Below, in pieces: positions 1 to 8,930 of a stretch of DNA of 32,993 nucleotides. Source of the stretch: Apostichopus californicus (taxonomy: Eukaryota; Echinodermata; Holothuroidea; Aspidochirotida; Stichopodidae); contig JAIPMN010009888.1 in NCBI GenBank assembly GCA_020650975.1, positions 1-32,993 on the forward strand, given 5' to 3'. Each line of letters starts with the position of its first letter. Positions within the stretch are counted from its first letter, which is position 1. Position numbers and translations under genes: made by a program. The notes beneath the pieces are model-generated. The model was not told the origin of the DNA, made no database searches, and saw only the letters and a list, made by a program, of their open reading frames with translations.

Positions 1-599
1 ATATAATTGTTATAAATATTTCTATGGAATAAGTAAAGCAGTCACCATTTGCATACGGAGTAAACTCTTTGTATATGAAAGATCTTGACCGTGAAAAGTA
101 CACGCCTGGAATATTTCGCGAAATGTGGATATCCAGCCGCGGTGATATACTATAGTTTGTTTTATGAAGCAAGGAAAAGCCGTTTTTTTTCATATGGATT
201 AAATTATTTAACGGCTTTGCGTTAGCAGATTATGAGTCCACCCTCTAGCTCTTCTATTATGCTCTATGGTCACCGCACACTCTCTCTTCCTTCCGAATTT
301 ACCATGGCGAAGGAAAGCACGTGTTTTTCGAACTCCATACTGACGTTTCCTTGCCGAATTCTGCTGCTTACGACCGACGAAGGTTCTTAACAGAGTTTGA
401 AACAGGATTCCTCAAGTTACTGATAAGTATCCTTTTGTTTTCGGCAGTTTTTCTGCCTCTTTTCGACATTAAGATCTCGCCTCGTTTGTGTAACACGGTC
501 TCACACGTGTATCAGTCGTGCGAGACGCTGAACAATTAGCTTACGTGTTGTACCGTTAAGACTCCGTATCGTGTAATTTTTTTCAGATTACTACTTGCT
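1..599. other. AT-rich stretch without a recognisable gene
   Basis: No domain, splice pattern or mobile-element end is visible. The only open frame (321-539, plus, 72 codons) has a hydrophobic middle but no resemblance I recognise and no coding context. A hairpin lies at 498-526: arms gtctcacacg and cgtgcgagac pair over 10 positions with one G-T pair and enclose a 9-base loop. The left end of the DIRS element may reach into this stretch, but no terminal repeat fixes it. Confidence 0.5.
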
Positions 600-657
600 T
601 AGGTCCCACTCTCCCGTGTTCCCATTATTCTCGGGGTTCCACGGGAAGTTTTAAGGG

Positions 658-668
658 CCCCCCCCCCC
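658..668. repeat. Poly-C tract, 11 C
   Basis: A run of 11 cytosines preceded by ggg, in the presumed 5' untranslated part of the DIRS element. It is one of seven G or C runs of at least 10 bases in this otherwise AT-rich window. Confidence 0.9.
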
Positions 669-816
669 AGAGCTCCTCCTATGGAGTTTAGGCCACCCCG
701 AACTTTCTACAAGTTCTGTTAACTCTACTGTGTAGGCCTTACTCTTCTCGAGCCTCGTGGCTTTTCGCGGTTTTCATTGTCTTCTCTCCCAATGTATCCT
801 CCGCCTATAGGTCAGG

Positions 817-2720
817 ATGTCTAAAGACGGGAAAGTTACGATCAAGTGTGCGACCTGCTCGCTTTTTCGCCCTGGGCGCGCTTTGGACGAGCACACACTA
901 TATGCCCGAAGAGCAGATCTTGCTCTCGGCGGGACCCGTGTTCCATCTGTGTCACATTCACACAGGCTAATTGGAAGGAAACGGAGGCCTGGCTGGAAGT
1001 AAAACGTCATCGACTACAACTTCAACTGGACCACCTTCCACCCACGTGGCCGACTCCGGCGCCAGACCAGCCTGCTCCGCAGACACGGTCCAAATCAAAC
1101 CTCCGGAAGACACGCAGCGAACTCCGCGGACAACCGACCCGGAGACAGCTTCAAGAGCGGGGAATAGCCCTAACCCTAAGGCTAAGGTCAAGTCGAAGAC
1201 CTATAATAGAGTCAAAGGGAAGGCGCCGAAAGCCATTTCGGCTTCAAAGAGTAGGGCCGTCCCATTGCAGGAGCCTATGTTGTGCCCTCTGCATCTCTGG
1301 AGCGGAATCTTGGGTCTGCTCAGGACCAGACACACAGGTCCGCGTCATTTCCAAAGAAACCCGGGGCACGTAGCCGCTCGCCGGTGTGTCTTTCATCACC
1401 GATTCCCGACGAATCTTCGGCAGACTCGTACACGGGTTTTAGGAGAGACCCCCGACGACTACATGCGGGACACAAACGCCGTAGGTCTGCGAAAGCACCG
1501 CCACCGCGTGCAGGACCTCCTTCTTCCGATTGCGCGTGGCAGCTCTTACAACTCACATCGGTCTTATCGCCACTCGTCCAACACCTGACCCCCGCGGCGG
1601 CACAGCCAGTCCCAGAGCGGGTGGATCAACAGTGGCCGACATCTCGCCGACGGCACGGGATCATCTCGTCTCGTTAGACACTGTACCTCCACGGGTCCCG
1701 AGAAACCTCTCCACGATCGTATCTGGCCCTGATGCCTTGGACCTTCAGGCCTCAGAGCCCTTTCAGAACTCGGAGACCGCCTCGAAGACTTCGAGGGCGA
1801 TCAGTCTCCCGAATCTGACTCGGAAGAGGAGGTGGAGCCGAGGGGTACCACCTACCACTCGACCTTATCGCGAAGGCCGCGGGCATCTTCAGGCAACGGT
1901 TGGGGTTCTAGGACTCTTCAGCGGGGACCTCAGCCCCAAAGTCATCGTCCAAACTGCGATCGACAAACGACACGCCAGAGGACGATTCCACCTTCATCCT
2001 TGTGGACCCACTCTGTTTTGAACGAGTGGAGGTCCTTCAGAAACAGCGGAGGTAGACGGCCTTTCCATCAGAGCAGGACAGGGCACTCCGAGTGCCAGAG
2101 GATATTTGGGGGCGTCTATTCCGCCCTCCACCGATCCCTAGGGACGCGACGGACCGCCTTCGGGCGGAACAATGCTTGACGAGTGGAAACTTCAAAGATC
2201 CACATCGTAAGCGCTTAGAGAACACGCTCTTCGAGCTTGACCAATCATCCCGAGTAAGGATGAAGTTTGCGTCGACCTTCCTATTGACAGCGGAAGTCCT
2301 CATGCGACATCACCAGCAGCTGCCAGAATACCCGCACCAGATACCGGACCGCGAGGCCGAAAAAATACTATGGCTTCTTGACCCGTTAGCAAGACCGGTC
2401 TATGACCAGTTTGCGAGGATCGCAATCCGGTCGGTAGAATCCCGCCGACATAACGTGCTGGCGGCAGTAGGCTGGCAGGCTGGGGAAGCGAAATAAATAC
2501 TGGCGGCACTCCCCACTCTGGGGGAGGACCTATTCAATGGCCAGTTTAACGATAAGAGCTGGACCGACGCAACACGCTAGCAACATCGGGTTTCTCCCGC
2601 CCGGAAGCTCGCAGGGCTGATAGGCAATCGTGCCCATACCGACGTCCAGAACAAACGAAACCCCCGAGGGGTAGGGCGGAACGGCCCGCTTACTGGAAAT
2701 GGCGCAGCGGCAACGCCGCT
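817..2720 (+). pseudogene. DIRS gag-like protein, frameshifted
   Basis: Structural (gag-like) protein of the DIRS element, expected to package the RNA. The start is taken at the ATG at 817, which opens MSKDGKVTIKCATC, a Cys-pair start. After about 25 codons the reading moves to another frame, where HTICPKSRSCSRRDPCSICV followed by a Trp-containing stretch continues the Cys-rich N-terminal region typical of DIRS gag (about 880-990). The middle is low-complexity and rich in Pro, Ser and Arg, spread over all three frames. The C-terminal part is readable at 2092-2496; LARPVYDQFARIAIRSVESR resembles the helical end of DIRS gag. A final piece (about 2500-2720) is Arg/Gly-rich. At least four frame changes are needed, so no functional protein is made. 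The identification rests on the N- and C-terminal patterns and on the downstream DIRS pol. Confidence 0.6.
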
Positions 2721-2759
2721 AAGAATTACAGGGGTGGAATATCTGACAGGTTGCTGGCA

Positions 2760-3830
2760 CACTCCTTTATTATTAATAAGGGAAAATCGCAGCTCATCCC
2801 GACCTAAACGATTCAGTTCCTGGGCGCGATTCTCGACTACCGCACCGGTTGGGTAAGACCGTTCTCAGAATGGGTCACCAACACTTAACAAACGGTCTGT
2901 CGCCTCATGGCCAGCCTTGTAGACGTGGTACCATTCTGTCGCCTCAGAATGCGACCCCTCCAGTTGCACCTGCTCATTCACTACGATCCGGAGCAGGACA
3001 TTCTTGACACGCGAGCTCCCCTGAACGGTTTGACACGGCCCACCTCTCTTGGTGGCTCACAAAGGAGAAGTGGGTCCAGGGACGCCCCTTCCGGGAACAA
3101 AAGTCCCTAATGTTTATCTCCTCAGACGCTTCCTTGCAGGGCTGCGGGCATGCTTGAACGAACCCACGATTGCAGGGGAGTAGGAGCCGGCCTGGCGACA
3201 GGTATATATCAACGTGCTCGAGCTGGAGGCGCTATCCAGAGCCCTCCGCCTCTTCGAGTTTCACCCACGGGTCCATGCCGTCACCGCCTTGTGCGCCAAA
3301 GCGACGGTTGTGGCCTACGTGAACAGGCAGGGGGGGGGGGGGACGAAGTCCGATCGCTTTGTACCGCGACGTGGAACTTCTGTTCTAGTGTCGGGACAAC
3401 GATATTTCCATACGAGCCTCGAACATCGTAAAAAGGCCGACGCCCTGTCCGGGGGGGCCCAGACCCCAACGGGGTGGGCCCTGTGGGAAGTCACATGCCG
3501 AAACTTGTTCCGCCTGTTCGGAACCCCGAGCATCGACTAATTCGCTTCGGCGACCAACACCAAACTCCCGGTCTTCTGCACGCGGACCTTCCACCCTAGA
3601 GCGTGGGCGTCGGACGCGTTCTCGATCAGTTGGGATGGAGGCGTACGCCTCCCCCTCCCCCCTCTTCCTCGTGCACAAAGTGCTACTCAAACTGAACCTA
3701 TCCCGGACGAGACTACTACTAATCGCGCCCTACTGGCTGAGAAGGCCTTGGTTCCCGCTGCTACTAGATCTTCTGGCAGCACCCCACGCAGTCTTCCGAA
3801 CTCAACCTACTTGGTGAGCTTGGACCGGGC
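2760..3830 (+). pseudogene. DIRS pol fragment: RT thumb, RNase H and pol C-terminus
   Basis: Remnant of the reverse transcriptase/RNase H polyprotein. The reading begins in the thumb region: KSQLIPT, a stop, then TIQFLGAILDYRTGWV (about 2780-2860). It continues in another frame with MASLVDVVPFCRLRMRPLQL (from 2907) and HLSWWLTKEKWVQGRPF (from about 3044). RNase H follows with ISSDASLQGCG (about 3115-3148), whose Asp is the first catalytic residue of the family, then LELEALSRALRLF and TVVAYVNRQGG (about 3308-3340). After a 13-base G run the frame changes to LYRDVELLF with a stop, then CRDNDISIRAS. The conserved tail LFASATNTKLPVF and LLIAPYWLRRPWFPLLLDLL ends near 3830. The fingers and palm, with the polymerase active site, are missing: gag-type sequence passes directly into the thumb. 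Confidence 0.8.
3330..3342. repeat. Poly-G tract, 13 G, inside RNase H
   Basis: The tract begins with the last base of the Gln codon of the RNase H motif VNRQGG and runs for 13 G. Upstream the motif reads in one frame; downstream the next conserved stretch (LYRDVELLF) reads in another. The tract is therefore the likely site of a one-base length change. Confidence 0.85.
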
Positions 3831-3872
3831 CCGAGTCAGTCTACCTCACCTACGGTCCCTGAACCTGACTGC

Positions 3873-4790
3873 GTGGCCATTGTCCGGGACCGGTTAAGAG
3901 CGAGTGGCGTTTCTCCGGACGCTGCCGCCATGGCAGCATCAGCCAGGCGGCCATCCACCGTCCACACTTACGATTCCCGACTGGCGCGATTTTTCGAATG
4001 GTGCGCCCATCTACAGATCCGTCCGAATACTACCTCTCCGGCACAATTAGTGGATTCTTTCATGCTCGTCTTCGATGAGGGTAGATAACCGAGCACCATT
4101 CGAAACTACAGGTCGGCCATCGCGGCGATTCACTTGGGGTTTTCAGATGACTCATCGGTGGGCACCTGACCTCAGCTATCGGCCCTTCTCAGGGGTATGG
4201 CAGGCCCACACGTCGTACACCAGCTTAGAGTATCAACGGCGTACCCCACCACCTAGCCCGCACGCTGTTCGAGCCAATGGCACATCCTCCTCAAGGATCT
4301 CACCATCAAGACACTATTCTTGGTGGCGACCGCCTCTGTCAGGAAGAGGAGTTGCCTGCACGCTTTGTCCACGGCGGAAGGACACATCCGCTTTGACAGC
4401 CAGGGCGTGCGCCTGTTTCCGGACCCCAGGTTCCTTGCTAAGAACCAGACACTCGCTTTCATACCGGGGGACTTCTTCCTTCTAAAGCTGTCCCTGTCCT
4501 CCGACACTGCGGAGGACAAACTGTACCATAGCAGGACGAAATACTTGAGAACATCACTCGGCTGCCTCAAGAGATCAGCAGATGGCTGGTGCAGGCGATT
4601 AAGACATAACGACCAGTCAGGGCCCACGACATCCGGGGCCAGGCGGTTTCGAAGTACTTGTTCCAAGGGGTCCCGGTGGATGATATTCTCCGAGCCGCCT
4701 CGTTGAACCCCCCCCCCCCCGACGTTCGTCGCGTCCTACCTCACGGAAACTGTCGCCTCAGAGTCGACGTTCGGCTGCTCGTGGTTGGCG
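3873..4790 (+). pseudogene. DIRS tyrosine recombinase, broken
   Basis: Integrase of the DIRS element. The N-terminal core-binding region reads from 3873 (RLRASGVSPDAAAMAASARR, then VHTYDSRLARFFEWC) and meets a stop at 4086; the same frame continues with STIRNYRSAIAAIHLGF. The catalytic domain is readable from 4320: ATASVRKRSCLHALS carries the first catalytic Arg region, followed by RLFPDPRFLAKNQTLAF. After another frame change come ISRWLVQAIK and AHDIRG, with the catalytic His codon at 4625-4627 and Arg at 4634-4636. The Tyr nucleophile is present in FVASYL (codon 4737-4739), but out of frame with AHDIRG because the intervening C run is 13 long. All catalytic residue types can be seen, but no single frame joins them. 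Confidence 0.82.
4708..4720. repeat. Poly-C tract, 13 C, inside the recombinase
   Basis: This run lies between the His-x-x-Arg motif and the Tyr nucleophile of the tyrosine recombinase. With 13 C the two motifs are in different frames; a tract of 12 or 15 C would put them in one frame. Confidence 0.85.
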
Positions 4791-4863
4791 TTCCTAAGGG
4801 GTAGGTCCCGCCCGTTGGGCCTCCCCCATCATAGCAGTGCCACTCTGTGCGTTAGTGTTGTAA

Positions 4864-4945
4864 GAGACAGGTAAGAGAGGAGTGAAGTAAATACCCCAAA
4901 ACTAACTGGTTTGAGTATTTACGAACGACGATACTTACCTGTCTC
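4864..4945. repeat. Nested hairpin in the DIRS internal complementary region
   Basis: Outer arms gagacaggtaag (4864-4875) and cttacctgtctc (4934-4945) are perfect 12-bp inverted copies. Inside them gtaaatac (4887-4894) pairs with gtatttac (4915-4922). The right half of the hairpin is also the sequence repeated in inverted form at 5571-5611. In DIRS elements an internal complementary region just after the recombinase matches the element ends and is thought to template the circular DNA intermediate; this hairpin sits where that region is expected. Confidence 0.75.
4894..4934 (+). repeat. Inner arm of the DIRS inverted repeat
   Basis: The 41 bases match the reverse complement of 5571-5611 with two mismatches (39 of 41). 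The arm begins ccccaaaact and ends gaacgacgatac. Confidence 0.88.
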
Positions 4946-5132
4946 ACCCGCCTCCCATCGCCACGTATGGGACTCGCGAGCCCTACACAACGCCAACAAC
5001 AAGTCGACTATTCGCGGTCTCGACAGACCGACTTGATACCGTTAAGTTCGGGGACTTATCCACTCGTCTTATCATCTCATTGATTACCTCTAGTGTTTAT
5101 CCTTACAGCCGCATAGGTATACCGGACCCTTC

Positions 5133-5220
5133 CATCCGGACATACCCATCCGGACATATCCATCCGGACATATCTATCCGGACATACTCATCCGGAAATA
5201 TCCACCCGGACATATCCATC
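5133..5220. repeat. 14-bp tandem repeat, about six units
   Basis: The unit catccggacatatc repeats head to tail with single-base changes (tatccggacatact, catccggaaatatc, cacccggacatatc). Because 14 is not a multiple of 3, three units give a 14-residue peptide period in the frame 5080-5337, which is not a real gene. The array lies between the two arms of the DIRS inverted repeat. Confidence 0.9.
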
Positions 5221-5570
5221 AAGTCTGGAAACCGAACGTACCACGCCATCTACGCTCCCAACCAAACCTTCACCAAGTTCGTGCCTTGTGCCTCGTATTT
5301 TTGCTTCTATTCACATAACTGTTCACCCCTGCGCTGATGGTCAACCATCTCATGAGCAGGCTACGGACACTTCGGCGTGGATTATCTTACTCCCTTCAGG
5401 TTGGGTCTCCTGGCCTACACGTACCTCCCCGCTGCGGTCTTGGCTGCATCGGAAGGAAGAGAGAGTGTTCGGTGACCAGTAAGAGAGGTCACAGGGCGCA
5501 GTGCTAACATTTAAACCAAGGGCGTCTAGGTAGAATAGGAAATGTGCGTTTGTGTAAAAGGAGACCGGTA

Positions 5571-5611
5571 GTATCGTCGTTCGTAAATACCCAAACCAGT
5601 GAGTTTTGGGG
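5571..5611 (-). repeat. Outer arm of the DIRS inverted repeat
   Basis: Inverted partner of 4894-4934 at 39 of 41 positions, about 640 bp away. It probably lies close to the right end of the element, since recognisable DIRS sequence stops soon after it. Confidence 0.85.
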
Positions 5612-7160
5612 TTTCAAGTCGCCTGAGTAGCACGCCGTCGCGTACATCGGGTTGTTAATTAAGGTCGGCATCCTTTCTAAAGTACTTTGAAATAATTCCA
5701 GTGTAAAGAGAAATTTAATTTTTCTCTCTTGTTTGTAATTTGGTGTTTTAAACTAAGAGTTGACAAGAATTACCTAAAAATGCAGCAGTATCGAGCGTAG
5801 TTCGCGTAGACCATACCAGAGTTTTAACATACATTCCGGGAGAGTTTATTCCTAAACTCCAATATGTACATTTGTGCTTTAAACTCGCTACACCCCTTTG
5901 AAAATCCCAATAGTACGAAACGGCTGTAACGAAACCGATTTCGATACCAGTGGCGTGGGGAGGGGTGTTAGTGAAATTCAAAAATCGGTCACAAATTGAT
6001 GCGTCGTGGCCCACACTAATAAACGTATCTATTATAAAACAAAAATAAAGAAAAAGAATACAAAGACTTTGCCTCTGTTTCTCCTTTACGTGTACACTTC
6101 CCAGATTTGGATAATATTAGGCTACCAAAATGTTACATCATCCTTGGGTCGTTGGCATCAATGAACATGCATCAGGATCTTGATCATTTTTTAACCACCT
6201 GCACTCCTTTGCGAAGAGGATAACTGAAAGATAGTGCTATGGAGGCCATTTAGGTTTTGTAAGAAGGTAGCGGCTCAGGCAAATCGCTTATAATTCATCA
6301 CTACGACCGGATCTTTTTTTTTTTTATATAATTAAGCCACAGTGTTTTTCTTAAAGCAAGTAAAATTGTTGGTCTAGCAGCCTACTACAAAGCAAATGAA
6401 TTGAAAAGGTACCACCCGAAAGTTTTGTAACTAACGAAACAGGGGGTTCCACCTGTGACGAACGGAAGCTTACCCAATTTACATAAGAAGAGAAATTTTG
6501 CTCTTTAGGTGAATAGGTTTAACTAAGTTATCACCAAGGAAAGAGTTGGAAAGCTATTCAGGCAATAAGATATTCAAGCGGATTATAATAATGCTATCTG
6601 CATGGTAGTCAATCGCAACACAAGACTTCTAAACCAGACATAGTCCCCCGACCTGTTTACTTCCTCCAGTGAGAAATTGGCTAAAGTTTCATCAGTTTAC
6701 TTTTAACTTATCTTATTGCCTCGCATTGGTGCCATCATGCCTTGGTTTTTCTTTTAATTAGACTGCGCTGATACCGATAATTAAAATTGAGAACAGGGTT
6801 CCTGATAAAGCCCCGGTATGTTGGTGGAGTTTGTGAGTCGCAGCTCACTGTAGCTCTGTACCGGTAAGTCTCTGATTGGTCGCAGCTCACTGTAGCTCTG
6901 TACAGTAAGTCTCTGATTGGTCGAAGCCTTTTACAGTCTATGTGCGGACGTGTAACAACGTGGAGTATTTCCGGGGCATTTAATTAAAGGCTGTTTAGTA
7001 AATGAATGGTTGTCGCCCGTGTACAAGACGAATAAATACTTCACCTGGGCGTTCCCTCCGGCGGCTTGTGTTAAAGCCTTTGATATTTGTCTCAGTTCGA
7101 ACAAATTGTATTTCTTCATAACTCTTCATCATAGCAACATAGAGTGCCCGAAGCCTAGGC
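5612..7160. other. Non-coding AT-rich stretch
   Basis: No gene is recognised. The open frames at 5748-6014 and 6931-7119 (both minus) have no family resemblance. There is an A-rich patch near 6037-6060 and a T run at 6315-6325. The only structured sequence is the duplication at 6837-6919. Confidence 0.5.
6837..6919. repeat. Two-copy tandem duplication, 42 and 41 bp
   Basis: Unit gtcgcagctcactgtagctc continues through tgtac and gtaagtctctgattg. Copy 1 is 6837-6878 and copy 2 is 6879-6919; they differ by ccggtaag versus cagtaag. The first bases of a third copy (gtcg) follow. Confidence 0.9.
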
Positions 7161-7648
7161 TGACCGAGACCTGCATTTTGCCCGCAAATATGCGCTGCGC
7201 GAGACCGGCGGAATGCCCGGCACCTGCGCTGCCCGAGACCGGTGGATTGACCGACCCCTGAGCCGTCCGAGTCTAGTGGGTTGCACGACGGCTAGGCTGC
7301 CCGACACCGGTAATTTGCCCAAAGCCTGTGCGGCACAAGACTAGTAGATTGCCCGAGACTAGTGGATTGCCCGGACTGCCAGAGACTAGTGCATCGCACG
7401 ACCCTTGCGCTGTCCGATATCTGATCCTGCATATTTTTGGGTGGTGTCCGACCCCAGTACGTTAAACTAGACAAACGTAAATATGTAATTTATACGATGT
7501 TGAAATAGAACGAGATGAGAAATTATACCTGTATTAATCTTACAGCTCTGGTGTATGCTTCCTGATTTGGAGTTAATCTGTTCCCTCCCTCTTCCCTTCG
7601 GTTGGTTTCGAGACAGCTTTCTCACTGCTAGACGTTGGCAGCGTTACA
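7161..7648 (+). repeat. Left LTR-like repeat
   Basis: It aligns to 8931-9335 from gagacctgc (7166 against 8940) to gttaca (7648 against 9335), with shared blocks such as gggtggtg, ccccagtacgtta, ctagacaaacgtaaat, tatacgatgttgaaataga and ttcccttcggttggtttcg. The first 270 bp are a GC-rich degenerate minisatellite built on ctgcccgagaccggtggatt. This copy has more minisatellite units than the right one and an extra stretch near 7515-7560. Confidence 0.7.
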
Positions 7649-7649
7649 T

Positions 7650-7668
7650 TGGATTCAGCGGTGGGATT
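7650..7668 (+). promoter_or_regulatory. Probable tRNA-Leu-type primer-binding site
   Basis: TGGATTCAGCGGTGGGATT starts one base after the CA end of the left repeat, the usual place for a retroelement primer site. It resembles the complement of a tRNA-Leu 3' end (TGG, then TCAG, then TGGGATT), with mismatches. The tRNA assignment comes from recalled tRNA sequence, not from a search. Confidence 0.5.
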
Positions 7669-7702
7669 AAAGTGCCTCTCTAGTTGTGTGGACCGAGTCG
7701 AA

Positions 7703-8880
7703 ATGTCTGGGACTAACCCATTTGACCAGACTCTAGAGACAAATCTGGCTACGTGGTCACTTCCGGACGGGAACATCCCTGATATTGACGAATTTAATTC
7801 TCTTAAAGTGCCAGTTGGACCGAGATCCTGGGAAGGCATGCAACCGACGAAACATCCAGACGGGCCTGGCTGAGGAGTTTAAGGGGACGGTGTCAGATTG
7901 TCTGACTTTCATGTGAGTCCAGTGGCTCTGAGTGGTAGACCAAAATACAAGAGGACATCTGGAGAGGATGTCCTACAGGAGAGCAGATGGCAGCCAGCTA
8001 GCCTAGAAAAACCGTGTAGTGGTCCAATTGAAGAGACTGCAATGCAGCCGCCGAAAGAGGCGTATGAAAGCGTTCCAGTCTTCGGTCGCGGGCGTTGTTG
8101 ATCAAACGGCACACGTAGTAGAGCCCCAGCCCCCCTTCCCATTTCGAGTGTTTCCAGAGTAACAGCGCCCTTATTTAATTGTTCACCACCACGGAAGGAT
8201 TAGGTAGTTCTGTTTGAACAAATATCAGAGCTAAACTGTTAGGATGACAAAACATGGGAGCTACAACTAGCGGCAAGCCTGAGGGGCCCAGCACAGACTG
8301 TCCTTGCTGATCTTGATGCATCGAAGAGAAGACGATTTGAGTCTATCACGGATGCGCTTGAATAAACGTTCGGGAGAGCTAACCAAACGGAAATATTCAG
8401 AACGCTCTTACGTAACAGTACCCGACAACAAAGGGGAAGTATTCCAGAACTGGCCCATGATATACAGTGACTTTTCTCAAGTTATTATCCTAATACCTCT
8501 ATTGAGATGAAATAGACCCTAGCAAAAGAGTTCTTCGTAGATGCCATTAGTGACAGTGACAGCAGATGGAACATATGTCATTCGAAAAGTAAGAACCTAG
8601 ATAAAGCAGTGAGCATTGCAACAGAGTTGGAAACAGAGGAAGAGCACCCAGAAGAGGGCTGCAGTAAGAGTTGTGACAGAGAAGACAGAGGGTCATAAAA
8701 ACGAGTGTGGTGCGATAGATGATAGTAGTAAAACACTGGCAACAGCAATGACAGAAGGATTCTCCGAACTTACTAAACAACTGCTCCTAGTGAATATTAT
8801 AAAAGTGCCAATGCCAAGAAAGACGGAAATCCATTACATGCTGGAACTATGGAGAGATGGGCCATTTTCGAAGGGAATGC
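7703..8880 (+). pseudogene. Ty3/gypsy-type gag, decayed
   Basis: Capsid-like protein of the retroelement. A possible N-terminus opens at the ATG at 7703 (MSGTNPFDQTLETN) and runs to a stop at 7871. The recognisable capsid region reads in one frame from about 8216 to 8645: WELQLAASLRGPAQTVLADL, later FGRANQTEIFRTLLRNS, then TLAKEFFVDAISDSDSRW. It is interrupted in frame by stops at 8240, 8363, 8468 and 8513. A frameshift near 8650 leads to a helical stretch, MTEGFSELTKQLLL. A second shift leads to the nucleocapsid knuckle at 8839-8880, CWNYGEMGHFRREC. Its spacing is exactly C-x2-x-x4-H-x4-C, but the second Cys is replaced by Tyr (tat). The region is not functional. The family assignment rests on the capsid motif series plus the knuckle. 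Confidence 0.75.
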
Positions 8881-8893
8881 CCCCCCCCCCCCC
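8880..8893. repeat. Poly-C tract, 14 C, after the zinc knuckle
   Basis: The tract starts with the last base of the knuckle's final Cys codon. No gag or pol sequence can be read beyond it; the right terminal repeat begins about 40 bases later. Confidence 0.85.
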
Positions 8894-8930
8894 TTCAAAG
8901 AGGTTGTCTTTCTTTATAATGCTGAATCTT

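Larger units (their letters stand above)
600..5611 (+). mobile_element. Decayed DIRS-type tyrosine-recombinase retrotransposon
   Basis: DIRS elements copy through RNA and integrate with a tyrosine recombinase instead of a DDE integrase. The order seen here is a Cys-rich gag start (817), gag C-terminal part (to about 2720), reverse transcriptase thumb (2760-2900), RNase H (3100-3440), the linker typical of DIRS pol (3515-3830) and a tyrosine recombinase (3873-4790). All are on the plus strand and broken by many frameshifts and stops. The 3' part carries an inverted repeat pair (4894-4934 with 5571-5611), as expected for the complementary regions DIRS uses in place of LTRs. The element is clearly more GC-rich than the flanking DNA. 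The 5' boundary is not resolved; 600 is approximate. The 3' boundary is set at the end of the outer inverted arm and could lie a few tens of bases further. Confidence 0.85.

Noticed and set aside
774-1588. Overlapping frames on both strands in the DIRS gag region
   Set aside because: Only the plus-strand pieces with the Cys-rich and C-terminal gag patterns are supported; the others are GC-rich shadow frames.
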